Position numbers and translations under genes: made by a program. The notes beneath the pieces are model-generated. The model saw only the letters and a list, made by a program, of their open reading frames with translations. It ran no database searches and was not told the origin of the DNA. Of a stretch of 64,000 bases of DNA, positions 45,753-55,423 are shown one piece after another. The DNA lies in assembly GCA_948567375.1 (NCBI GenBank), contig OX419760.1:18724001-18788000 (forward strand). Direction: 5' to 3'. This DNA is from Lunularia cruciata (lineage: Eukaryota > Streptophyta > Marchantiopsida > Lunulariales > Lunulariaceae). Numbering within the stretch: position 1 is the stretch's first letter; each line of letters starts with the position of its first letter.

Positions 45753-48700
45753 AAGTAGACCATCTGCTCCTTGGTGAAAAAGAATATCATCCACCATTGT
45801 GTAAGGTCTAGATCTTGCTGCAAGGGCCTTCCTCTCCCTAGCATGCATCCCTTCTGGATAGTTACCTCTTGTCACAAAATCCACAATCTCCTTGTACTCC
45901 ATTGGAACCTCTTGAGTGACTGAGATTGTCATGAGCTCCTCATCCGGGAAGGAATCATCTACTGGCTCATCTCCATCATGATCATAGGCTCTAGATAACA
46001 AATCAGCATTTGCATGTTTCTTTCCTGGCCTATCCTCAATTGTGTAGTCATACTCAGACAAGAGAATCATCCACCTTGCTAGTCTCCCTTCAACATTAGG
46101 CTTGTTGAAGATGTACTTCAAAGCCTTGTGATCCGTGACAATTGTGGCCTTCCCTCCAATCAAGTAGTGTCTAAACTTCTTGAGACCAAAGATCACTGCC
46201 AACCCTTCTCTCTCTGTGACAGAGTAGTTCTTCTCTGCTGAAACCATCTGCCTACTAGCATAAGCTATTGGATGATCATGCCCATCTTGGTCTAATTGAC
46301 TAAGAGTGCATCCTATAGCTACATTAGAAGCATCAGTGTAGAGGATGAAAGGCTTACTCCAATCAGGTTTAGCAAGAATTGGAGCTACAACAAGGGATTG
46401 CTTGAGCTCCTCAAAAGCTTTGAGAGCCTCCTTGTCTTCCAAAATCACCATGTAATCTACACCCTTCTTCATGTAGATGGTCAATGCATAAGCCTTGTTG
46501 GAAAATGAGAAGATGAACCTCCTATAGTACCCAACCATTCCCAAGAATTGGCGTAACTTTGTCAAGCTTGAAGGGAATGGAAGGTCTGAGATTTTCCTCA
46601 CCTTCTCAGGATCAACTGCTATTCCATCCTTGGAGATGATGTGCCCCAAAAGTAGACCTTCTTCACATCCAAAAATGCACTTCTCTGGGTTGAGTGATGC
46701 ATTTGCCTCATCCAAGCGTTGCAAGACTTTGATTAGGTGCTCAAAGTGCTCCTCCTTGCTCCCATAGACACAAAAGTCATCAATGAAATCTCTCACAAAT
46801 TTCCCAATGAAAGGTTCAAATACCTTGTTCATGAACCGTTGGAATGTGGCTGGAGCATTGCAAAGCCCAAAAGGCATGACCTTGAAAGCGTAAGTTCCCC
46901 AAGGTGTGGTGAATGTGGTGAGTTGTTGATGCTCTGGTGCAATCTTGATTTGGTTATATCCACTATAACCATCTCCAAAACTGTACCTCTCATGACCTGC
47001 AACCTCCTCCAAGATCTCATCAATGAATGGCAATGGGTAGTAGTCCTTCTTTGTAACAGCATTGAGCTTCTTGTAATCCACACATACCCGAAGCTTGCCA
47101 TTCTTTTTCTTCACAATGACAATTGGAGACACCCATTCTGAATTCTCCACCTCAAAGATAAATCCAGCCTCCTTGAGCTTATCAATCTCCTCCTTCACAA
47201 CCAAAGATATTGGTGGGCTAATGCGACGTTGCTTTTGGCGGATTGGTCTTGCATGTGACTCCACCTCTATCTTGTGCTCCTCCAAGGTGACTTCCTTCAA
47301 ATCCTTGTAACTAAAAGCAAACACATGGATGAACTTGCGGAAAATCTCCTCAAATCTCACCTTCTCCTCCTTGGTAACATTTGGGCCATACTTGAGGGTA
47401 GATAACCTTCTCTCTACCTCCTCAAGTGTCAATGGTGATTTATCTGGGTCCTTCAAAACCTCTGGCTTAGGTGCAAAATCCATAGCACACAAAGGATACA
47501 CATCTGAATCAGATTCAGATTCATCCTCCTCCGTGGAAGTCTCCTCTTCCATGCTTGTGTCCACACCTGAAGCTCCTCCTTCAGAATCAGATTCCCAATA
47601 ATCAGAAGATGGGGTATTTGAATGTGAGGTGTTGGTGGTGTTAGTCACAGGAACAGTGACTCTATGGTTTGATGGCCCAATCCTTAAGTACCCTTTGTGC
47701 CATCGATCAGTTGTGCGTGCTGCTCTCAACCATGGCCTCCCAAGAAGTAAGTCATAGCTTGAATCCTTCAAGACTTGGAAAGTCATGAGATTTTGAACTC
47801 CCATAACTGAAACTACCACCTTATCCATCACTCCTACTGGTCGAACTTGTTGCTTGTTTGCCATGCTCACCACAAATGTTGAAGCTCTTGAGGGTATCAT
47901 ACCCAACTTCTTCATCAACCTTTCTGACATGGCATTCACTGCTGATCCTCCATCAACCAATGCATCCTTGATGTTGTGACCATTCACTCTCACATCAATC
48001 TTGGAGGCATATTCACAAGCTTCCCATGGTGCTGGCTTGGCATCCACCACCTCCATTGATATTGGAACTTTTGCCTTCTTCTTCTTCTTGCTCCTTGTAG
48101 AACTCAAACCACCTCTAAGCTCCTTTCTCAAGGTAGGGTTCAAAGCAATTAATTGGCCCACTGTGATGTTAGCCTTGTGACTACCAACATCCTCCAACAC
48201 ATTGTAGTTCCATTGTTGCTTGGAGATCAAGAAGTCCTCCATCCCCAACTTCTTCCTTGGAGTCTTTGTTGTTGATGGTGTTGAGGTGCGAGTGCTCCTA
48301 GTAGACATAGGAGTATCCTTGCTTGAAGTAAATCCTTGAGAAGAGTGAACATCCTCTGCAAAACGAGCTCTCTTCTTCTCTTGTGCCAAAAGCTCCAAAT
48401 TAGGACCCTTGGAGTTTGAGCACTCTCCCTTCTCATACTTGCTCTCAACCACATCTATGGATGCTATCCCCTTACCTTTGTTGGGATTAGGAGCCACTTG
48501 GGTTTCACTACCTCCCTCTTTCCCTCTATTGGCTCCCTCATAACCCCTTCCTCCATGGTAAGTGGAATTTGGGCAATTCCTTTGGATATGGCCTCTTCCC
48601 CCACAACCAAAACAATTTCTATCATTGAAATTGTTGGCTGGTTGGCCTCCTCTATATGGATGGTTTCCATAACTCCTAGGCCCTCTCCCTACATTCTGAT

Positions 48701-49457
48701 CCACCTCTCTCTTCTCCCATAATTGCACCACATTGATCTTGAGATCCGCAAGTTGTTCTGTGATGGTTTGGAGTGGATCTTTTGGTGGAGGTGCAAGAAC
48801 TGGAGCAACTACTACTTGTGGTGCAACCCTTGTCACCAAAGTATCAGAAGTTCCACCATACTTGTAGCCTTGAGGAGGATGCACAACCTCCTTCACCACC
48901 AAATCACTTTCATCCCCTTCCAAACTCTCCTCCATACGAATTGCGATCTTGATAGCTTCAACCTTGGAAGAAGGTTTCTCATATCTCACCTTGCTTCTAA
49001 TTTGTGGTCTCAATCCTCCCACAAAATTCTTGGTGAGCATGGCCCCTATGCCAATCATTGTAGTCTCCACATCATCCCCACCCTTCCTCAACACTATGCG
49101 AAATCTGGACTCCAATTTTTCCACTCTTTCCACATAGACTCTCACTTTCTCTCCATCTCCTTGCTTGAGAAATGTAACCTCACTCATCAATCTCTCATAA
49201 CTCTCATCAGGAAGAAAGTTCTCAATGAGTGCTGAAGTCAAAGTCTCCCAAGACTCCTCTTCCCCCTCTCTCCTCTCTCTCTTTTGGTATTCTGACTCAT
49301 ACCATGTAAGTGCTGCATCCTCAAAGAAATCTGGTAATAATGAGGCCCACTCATTCTTCCTCCTCTCATTGTTTCCTATGCAAGCTCTCTTGAAGTCTCT
49401 CACAAAGGCCTCCACATCTTCTCCATCCTTGCCAAAGAAAACCGGAAGTTTCCCCAT
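45750..49457 (-). CDS. gag-pol: A3 gag-protease-RT-RNase H polyprotein
   Basis: 1235 residues in one frame. Capsid-like region residues 1-200 ('MGKLPVFFGKDGEDVEAFVR'); zinc knuckle 'CFGCGGRGHIQRNC' at about 279-292; protease with 'ALVDGGSAVNAM' at about 498-509 (Asp-Gly-Gly instead of the usual Asp-Ser/Thr-Gly); an acidic Ser/Glu linker about 620-660; RT from about 750 with 'PFIDDFCVYG'-type catalytic box (FIDD) at about 889; RNase H with 'ILYTDASNVAIG' at about 1037. It ends '...GADGLL' then TGA. The ATG is preceded by a purine-rich leader and is the first ATG in frame with gag homology. Gag and pol share one frame. Confidence 0.92.
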   Translation of the reverse strand: MGKLPVFFGKDGEDVEAFVRDFKRACIGNNERRKNEWASLLPDFFEDAALTWYESEYQKRERREGEEESWETLTSALIENFLPDESYERLMSEVTFLKQGDGEKVRVYVERVEKLESRFRIVLRKGGDDVETTMIGIGAMLTKNFVGGLRPQIRSKVRYEKPSSKVEAIKIAIRMEESLEGDESDLVVKEVVHPPQGYKYGGTSDTLVTRVAPQVVVAPVLAPPPKDPLQTITEQLADLKINVVQLWEKREVDQNVGRGPRSYGNHPYRGGQPANNFNDRNCFGCGGRGHIQRNCPNSTYHGGRGYEGANRGKEGGSETQVAPNPNKGKGIASIDVVESKYEKGECSNSKGPNLELLAQEKKRARFAEDVHSSQGFTSSKDTPMSTRSTRTSTPSTTKTPRKKLGMEDFLISKQQWNYNVLEDVGSHKANITVGQLIALNPTLRKELRGGLSSTRSKKKKKAKVPISMEVVDAKPAPWEACEYASKIDVRVNGHNIKDALVDGGSAVNAMSERLMKKLGMIPSRASTFVVSMANKQQVRPVGVMDKVVVSVMGVQNLMTFQVLKDSSYDLLLGRPWLRAARTTDRWHKGYLRIGPSNHRVTVPVTNTTNTSHSNTPSSDYWESDSEGGASGVDTSMEEETSTEEDESESDSDVYPLCAMDFAPKPEVLKDPDKSPLTLEEVERRLSTLKYGPNVTKEEKVRFEEIFRKFIHVFAFSYKDLKEVTLEEHKIEVESHARPIRQKQRRISPPISLVVKEEIDKLKEAGFIFEVENSEWVSPIVIVKKKNGKLRVCVDYKKLNAVTKKDYYPLPFIDEILEEVAGHERYSFGDGYSGYNQIKIAPEHQQLTTFTTPWGTYAFKVMPFGLCNAPATFQRFMNKVFEPFIGKFVRDFIDDFCVYGSKEEHFEHLIKVLQRLDEANASLNPEKCIFGCEEGLLLGHIISKDGIAVDPEKVRKISDLPFPSSLTKLRQFLGMVGYYRRFIFSFSNKAYALTIYMKKGVDYMVILEDKEALKAFEELKQSLVVAPILAKPDWSKPFILYTDASNVAIGCTLSQLDQDGHDHPIAYASRQMVSAEKNYSVTEREGLAVIFGLKKFRHYLIGGKATIVTDHKALKYIFNKPNVEGRLARWMILLSEYDYTIEDRPGKKHANADLLSRAYDHDGDEPVDDSFPDEELMTISVTQEVPMEYKEIVDFVTRGNYPEGMHARERKALAARSRPYTMVDDILFHQGADGLL

Positions 49458-49522
49458 CTTAACCCCTCACTATCTTTCTTTTCTCTCAAATTTTTTTTTT
49501 TTTTTTTCTTTTCTTTTCTCTC

Positions 49523-49541
49523 ACTCTATTACTAATAGAGT
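49523..49541. other. Inverted repeat in the A3 gag leader
   Basis: actctattactaatagagt, a perfect palindrome with 9-base arms and a one-base centre, lies about 66 bases upstream of the gag ATG and next to an A-rich run on the minus strand. It is conserved in A1 (24138-24156). Confidence 0.6.
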
Positions 49542-49698
49542 ATATACATGACCAACACCATCTGAGAATAATCCACTCTAGGGAACACAAAAGGTTCAGG
49601 TTGCTCCAAGATTTCTATAGCAACATCAAATCCTAAAGTGCATATTAATCTAACTCTCATGGATAGTTTATCCATAAGTTGAAAGATTATCTCCATCA

Positions 49699-50196
49699 CT
49701 AATCTTGAGAACTAGCTGATGAAGGTGGTAGTATTTCTGTAGCTGTACTAAGACTCTCTCCAAGATCCTTCACCAAAGTTTCCAAAAGTGCTTTTACTCC
49801 ACTACACTCATGTCCTTTTGGAAGTCCTTCAACTCCACAAACCTCACACAACTCCTTGGTCTTAGATCTTCTCCCTCCCAATCTTGGTGAAGAAGGTCCA
49901 ACATGCAAACCCAAGTCAAGTAAGCCTCTCCTTTCCCTCAATCTCTTGCTCTCAAAGGTCAATGGACATGAACTTGCCTTATGTCCCTTCTCTCCACATA
50001 GAAAGCACTTAGACTCACTCTTTCCTCCAAGTGGTGTAGGTTTTTGGATCCTCTCAACACTCTCTTCAAATTCTATTGTAAACTCTCTTTTCCTCAAATC
50101 CACCCCTACAATCACCTCAAACCCTTGGGGAACCTTGCATAATCTCAATTTCCACTCTTGATGACTCTCCATGTTCCCCAAGATGAATCTAAACAC
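49699..50196 (-). CDS. A3 leader ORF with zinc knuckle, upstream of gag
   Basis: 165 codons between the PBS and gag. It has a canonical CCHC knuckle 'CFLCGEKGHKASSC' and a second Cys-rich site 'CEVCGVEGLPKGHEC'. The C-terminal end is Ser/Thr rich. Gag of this element has its own knuckle, so this is an additional potential nucleic-acid-binding protein. Ogre/Tat elements also have an extra ORF before gag, but I see no sequence basis for equating them. In A1 the knuckle segment is missing and the remainder is fused to an upstream piece. Confidence 0.6.
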   Translation of the reverse strand: MFRFILGNMESHQEWKLRLCKVPQGFEVIVGVDLRKREFTIEFEESVERIQKPTPLGGKSESKCFLCGEKGHKASSCPLTFESKRLRERRGLLDLGLHVGPSSPRLGGRRSKTKELCEVCGVEGLPKGHECSGVKALLETLVKDLGESLSTATEILPPSSASSQD

Positions 50197-50557
50197 TCAA
50201 ACATGCTTTTTGTTGATCTCAAACTTCTCATGCATGAGATCTCCACTCTGCAGAATTGACCCTTCCTCACAATGTCACTCAAATCTCCCAACTAATATGT
50301 CACAGTCCTCTGAAATTTTCCACACTTGATCACAACTCTAGGGCGTCCCTCCCTGCAAAATTTTAGATCTTTTCATCGAGCCATTTGGCCTAGACACCTT
50401 TCTATTCAGCACCCATATTTCAGATTTGGTCTGAAAACCACCCCCCTCACTTCAAAAACTCATAACGCACTGCGCAAAAATGATCTCTCTCTAATTTTTG
50501 TGGCACCAGGTAGGATACAATGCACTGAATTTTCTTGGAAATTTTCAGGACAATTCA

Positions 50558-50791
50558 CTAAACATTGAAGAAATGGCAGACTCTGTACAATTTTCCAGAG
50601 AGCATGCAATTGCGGGAGCACTTTACCCTATCAACTTTCAAAAATTCTAGCCCAGTGCGCATAGAAGCTCTCTCAATAATTTCAAGTGTGCTAACTGAAA
50701 GATAACCCAAGCTATCATGTGTAGAAATCTCAAGTCCAGATCTCAAACTTGAGATTTTGCCCAAAATCACCTTAATCCCCAAAATCTGCAA
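50558..50791 (-). CDS. A3 leader ORF fragment upstream of the zinc-knuckle ORF
   Basis: 77 codons with 'DSLGYLSVSTLEIIERASMR' and 'LEFLKVDRVKCSRNC', conserved in A1 (24697 downward) where it runs in frame into the later leader ORF. It probably belongs to the same protein as 49699-50196. The first codon is TTG, so the start is unclear. The stretch 50200-50557 between the two holds no ORF I can support. Confidence 0.4.
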   Translation of the reverse strand: MQILGIKVILGKISSLRSGLEISTHDSLGYLSVSTLEIIERASMRTGLEFLKVDRVKCSRNCMLSGKLYRVCHFFNV

Positions 50792-50852
50792 TCCACCTCA
50801 CACAATCTCTCCAATTCCTCTCATGTGTACAAGATGTACAAAATCACCTCAA

Positions 50853-50986
50853 AGACATCATAATGAACTACAGGGTATACAAATGGATCTTGGTTCTCTA
50901 ACATAAGTTCAGCCCTCTCCTCTCCTAATGTTCTCTCCAAGTGAGCTCTCATAGCCTCCTTCTGCCTAATGTAGAATTGGACGCGG
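50853..50986 (-). CDS. A3 short leader ORF next to the PBS
   Basis: From an ATG just after the PBS, about 44 residues beginning 'MFRVQFYIRQKEAMRAHLER', rich in Glu and Arg. A1 has a matching frame (about 24900-24760). It may be the N-terminal part of the leader protein or a small upstream ORF. Confidence 0.3.
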
Positions 50987-51011
50987 AACATTATCTTGCC
51001 TTCTAGAGAGG

Positions 51012-51028
51012 TCCCGGCAACGGAACCA
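51012..51028 (-). promoter_or_regulatory. A3 primer-binding site, tRNA-Asp like
   Basis: Minus strand TGGTTCCGTTGCCGGGA begins four bases inside the 5' LTR. It matches the tRNA-Asp type PBS TGGCGCCGTTGCCGGGGA except for two changes near the 5' end and one missing G. Confidence 0.65.
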
Positions 51029-51032
51029 AAAA

Positions 51033-51724
51033 TGTGAGCCGGCCTGTCTCTCACTCAGGATGAACCTCTGATGGCTATTATGTTAGCGCACCATGGACTA
51101 AGAAGGCAAGGAACCCCAACTCCATCATACTCCTCCAAGGCTAACACTCCAAGACTCAAGACATTGCTCACTAGAGAACTCAATGAGAGAGAGATAGTTG
51201 CAAATGAAAGGATGATGAGTACCTCCTCACTCCTTGTTTATATACTTGTGAAATAGTTACATACTAAAGTTACTAATTACCGTAGTAACTCAAGTTACTA
51301 GACTAAAAGTCAAGTAAAGTCAAAAAGTAGAAAGGAATATCCATTCACATGGGCATATTCCCCTAAGCATGTGGTCTTATCTTGACCCAACCACTAAAGC
51401 AAGGATTCCTTCACATGGGCTATCCTTGGACTAAAGAAGAATCCAAAACAAAAAGGCTTGCGGGCCCAAGAGTTCTCAACTCTTTCCCCAAAGCCAAACA
51501 CCTAGGAATAATACCAAGTCAACACACTAAAATCCAAAATAGTGGTGCTCATCTTTTCTACTTCCTCTAAAGTAAGGTCCCATCTATCTTAGCTATGACT
51601 AACTTTAGCTAACCATGACTAATATAGAACCATCCTTTATCTCTATATAAATAATATCTCTTAAGTACTTGTAATACCAAGCTAAATATCACAATACCAC
51701 ACACATGCACAAATGGGTGTTACA
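51033..51724 (-). repeat. A3 5' LTR
   Basis: 692 bp, one difference from the 3' LTR. The outer flank is GTCC. Confidence 0.92.
51236..51245 (-). promoter_or_regulatory. Probable TATA box in the A3 5' LTR
   Basis: On the minus strand 'GTATATAAAC' lies about 480 bases into the LTR, followed by a purine-rich segment and then CATCATCC as a possible start. The position, about 200 bases before the LTR end, suits a U3/R boundary. It is kept in all A LTRs seen here. Confidence 0.4.
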
Positions 51725-52055
51725 GTCCAAAGGAGAAGACTCAAAAGAGGAAGAAGATGAGCTCACATTGTAAAGTAGAGAGTCAAGCAATGGGAGTGAT
51801 GGAAAACCCAAAGTTCAATAGTCAGTAGACAAAGTGGCTAAAGAAGAGGATGAGGAGTTCCATGCGATGATTGATCATATGGATGGAGGAGATGCCCTAT
51901 GTTTGGAATTACCTACAATAAAGATGGAAGAAGACTCAAGGTTGGTGTCCCCAAGGGAAGTGAGATCAAAGCAAGGATTGCAGATTGCAACTATAGGATT
52001 GAGTCAAGTGAAGGATGAAGAAGACAGCTCGGAGGGGCTCAATGTGAGATACAAA

Positions 52056-53942
52056 TGTGACAACCCGACAAATATCACTTTTGCGGTAATCGGGTAAGTA
52101 AAGTTTGTTCTCGCAGAGATACGAGTCAGAAATGTCCAAATACAAAGTCAAACAATAACACTAAAGTTCTTCTTGGTTGCGTCTTTAATCTCTCAGGTAG
52201 AAACCACACCCAGAAGAGAGTAACAAGCACTGACTCGCAGTCTTGTCACAAATTAACACTCCTTAATCACAACTCCATCAAATCTTTTCAAACAATCTTG
52301 ATTGTGATGATTTAGGCTCTCCCAAAAATGGCACTTCACTGCAAAATGACTTTGCCTCAGAATTGTGTTCCACCCCTCCACTCAAGGCACAACTTCCTCA
52401 ATTGAAATTGCTTCACATCAACTTCGCACTGCACTCACAAATGCAAAATACTACCAACACTACAATTCTTCTCAAATCTGTCAAGGCATTGCTTCAATTG
52501 CACTTCACTCAGGATCAAACACACAGACTAAAGATCAAGGTTGTGGAATCCAACATCCAACAAGCACTCTGACTTGCACTTCAAATTTCTCCAAACACTC
52601 ACAAACACAATTGCAAAGTTGATACTCGGAATCAAGCTCAAGCGACGAGCACTGCTTCACAACACTCACTTTATCTATTCTCAAAAATTATGAGCACTGA
52701 ACAACATTAGACTGTGAATGCCACTCTTAGGTAGTGAAGCAATCGACAGTTATCTTCTTAATGTACCTCCTCCTAACAACTCTACAAACTTGCAGATCTG
52801 AAATGACAATGCAACCCTTCACATCTGCCTATTCAAATCTCAAAACTGTTACTACTTTGATCCGATGTCTACTTCTTCCTTGGCTTTCAAACCTGAACCC
52901 GTAGTAACTTTACTTCCTAATATTTTGTCCTCGGGTTTCACATCTTCTACTTCTCCACTAATTCTAACACTTTTCCTTCTTGATCTGCAATTCTTATCAT
53001 AATTAAGCCTTCTAAATCTCTATCTCCCGACCCACTCTTCTCTAAGGTGTCAAATGTCAAATCCAAAGACACTTGCACTCCTATCTCTCTTACTTTGGGT
53101 CTAACTACTATCAATTCTTTTACTAATTCTACTGTGTCATTGTCAAGAATTGTAATTGAAAGCATGAATACACTATCTACACCTTCAATTTGTAACCCAC
53201 TTTTCCCTACTCATGTAACTGACCCAAAGACACTTACTGTTTGATCCTGCACTTTGGGTTTATTCACTACTGCCACTTCTCTTTCAATTCATGTTCCATC
53301 TTCAATCAGAACTGAAATTGAAGTCATGGGTATCCTAACTATCTTCTTTCCCTACTCTAACTTCCTCTTATGCTTCCCGTAAGATTCCCAAAGTCACCTT
53401 CACTGCATTCCGCAGTCTGACTTCCTCGGATTTAGTCAGTCATCTTAGTCTTGAGGCAAAGTCCAAAGTACGAAGTCCGAAGTCTGAAGTCACATTGACC
53501 CGAAGACACTTTGACTTGAAGAACATCTACTCCAAAAACTTCAAATGCTTGTAACTTCTTCTACAGACCTCTAAACTTTGCGATTTTGGTAGCAATGGAA
53601 AGCCCTAAACGAGATGCTTCTAACAAGATATAGCACGATTGATTTGAACTTGTGTGCATTGAGATATGGCTCCCGCAAGAATCCTGACCTACAACTTCCA
53701 TTTCTCTTTCGGGTTTGCCCTCCTTCAACGTCTGATCCGAGTTTTTCCCTCCTTTGACACAAAGTAAACTTCTTTGGGTTTGATGCAGTTCGAGTCCTTC
53801 TTCCTCTCACACAATGTAGACTCCCTCGGGTCTGATCAAAACACAAGTTTGCACTCATTTCTTCTCCATTTGGTTTCAATTTGGTTTCAGCAAGGCACTT
53901 CTTCTTCAAAACTCGTCCAAAATGAAAAATGTGGGTACCACA
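52056..53942 (-). repeat. B4 3' LTR, short form
   Basis: 1887 bp, close in length and content to solo LTR B9. A broken C-terminal LORF block is at 53165-52860 ('TFDTLEKSGSGDRDLEGLIM'). The purine tract 'GAGGGAGTGGGTA' precedes the LTR on the minus strand (53955-53943). Confidence 0.85.
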
Positions 53943-54469
53943 TACCCACTCCCTCAAATGTGAGTGTCCATGCAAACACACAGCAAGGATTTTTGTCTTT
54001 CAATTCAAGTTTTGCTCAGAGAACCATAGTCTTCCTTCCCTTTATTGTAAACTAATTTTTTTCTTTTTCTTTTTCTTTTGGACGTGGAGAATTGCAAACC
54101 AAACAAGGCGACTGCCACTCCTGATCACTCCAAGGTTTAAATTCATCGTTTGTGGCCCAAAAACTGAAGGTAACAATTGGGACTCAAGGAAAGGTGTCTT
54201 TGGATTCACTTTCTCATGAGATGGGAGTTCAAAAATGCTAAACGCTGGTGACCCACACAGTCTCGTGACCATTGTATGCTCCAACTCACTCCAAAAACAT
54301 GATTCCTTGTCTGACTCCTCAGAGGAAGTAGACTCCTTCAAATCTTGATTTAATTCTTGAATAGTCTTGAAAATTCTCCTCATTCTTCTCCCCTGTTACG
54401 ACATACAAACAAAACTTCGTATGCATCCACTTCTGAAGATTGTATCCCCGGCAGCGATGCCAAAAATCA
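53943..54469 (-). other. B4 internal region
   Basis: 527 bp with one minus-strand ORF (54383-54042, 113 codons, ending in a poly-Lys run from an A-rich tract) that I do not recognise. No gag, RT or integrase motif is present. Confidence 0.7.
54445..54462 (-). promoter_or_regulatory. B4 primer-binding site, tRNA-Asp type
   Basis: Minus strand TGGCATCGCTGCCGGGGA, the same position and type as in B1 with small changes. Confidence 0.7.
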
Positions 54470-55423
54470 TGTGACAACCCGGCAAATATCACTTTTGCGG
54501 TAATCGGGTAAGTAAAGTTTGTTCCCGCAGAGATATGAGTCAGAAATGTCCAAATACGAAGTCAAACAGTAACAATGTAGTTGTTCTTGGTTGCGTCTTT
54601 ATACTCTCTGGTAGAAACCACACCCAGAAGAGAGTAACAAGCACTGACTCGTAGTCTTGTCACAAATTAACACTCCTTAATCACAACTCCATCAAATCTT
54701 TTCAAACAATCTTGATTGTGATGATTCAGGCTCTCCCAAAAACGGCACTTCACTACAAAACAACTTCGCTTCAGAATTGTGTTCCACCCCTCCACTCAAG
54801 GCACAACTTCCTCGATCAAAATTGTTTCACATCAACTTTGCACTGCACTCACAAATGCAAAATACTACCAACACTACAATTCTTCTCAAATCTGTCAAGG
54901 CATTGCTTCAATTGCACTTCACTCAGGATCAAACACACAGACTAAAGATCAAGGCTGTGGAATCCAACATCCAACAAGCACTCTGACTTGCACTTCAAAT
55001 TTCTCCAAACACTCACAAACACAATTGCAAAGTTGATACTCGGAATCAAGCTCAAGCGACGAGCACTGCTTCACAACACTCACTTTATCTATTCTCAGAA
55101 ATTATGAGCACTGAACAATATTAGACTGCGAATGCCACTCTTAAGTAGTGAAGCAATCGATAGTTATCTTCCTAATGTACCTCCTCCTAACAACTCTACA
55201 AACTTGCAGATCTGAAATGACAATGCAACCCTTCATATCTGCCTATTCAAATCTCAAAATTGTTACTACTCCAAGTCCTTCTTCCTCTCACACAATGTAG
55301 ACTCCCTCGGGTCTGATCAAAACACAAGTTTGCACTCATTTCTTCTCCATTTGGTTTCAATTTGGTTCCAGCAAGGCACTTCTTCTTCAAAACTTGTCCA
55401 AAATGAAAAATGTGGGTACCACA
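54470..55423 (-). repeat. B4 5' LTR with internal deletion
   Basis: 954 bp. Read on the minus strand, the first 160 bases match the 3' LTR to '...agaggaagaaggactt'. The sequence then jumps to the shared promoter-proximal part. The deleted middle includes the C-terminal LORF block. Confidence 0.85.

Larger units (their letters stand above)
43891..51724 (-). mobile_element. A3: nearly intact, young family A Ty3/gypsy element
   Basis: Both 692-bp LTRs (43891-44582, 51033-51724) are present and flanked by GTCC (43887-43890, 51725-51728). They differ, by my reading, at one base (44118 G versus 51260 A, in a CpG). Internal order on the minus strand is PBS, leader ORFs, gag-PR-RT-RNase H as one ORF of 1235 codons, one in-frame TGA, integrase of 370 codons, polypurine tract. 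No chromodomain and no env-like ORF are present: integrase ends 49 bases before the LTR. Confidence 0.92.
52056..55423 (-). mobile_element. B4: complete small two-LTR family B element, non-autonomous
   Basis: The flanking duplication ACAAA (52051-52055, 55424-55428) is perfect. 3' LTR 52056-53942 (1887 bp); internal region 53943-54469 (527 bp); 5' LTR 54470-55423 (954 bp). The 5' LTR lacks about 0.93 kb from the middle of the 3' LTR but otherwise aligns closely. The internal region has a PBS and a purine tract and no gag or pol, so it would need proteins from other elements. It inserted into B6. Confidence 0.9.

Noticed and set aside
46296-49551. Many plus-strand ORFs across A3 (for example 48723-49235)
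   Set aside because: They are antisense shadows of the open gag-pol frame and have low-complexity translations.
49886-50606. A spliceosomal intron in the A3 leader
   Set aside because: No GT...AG pair fits the edges defined by A1; a deletion in A1 is simpler. Kept as a finding only for the in-frame join.
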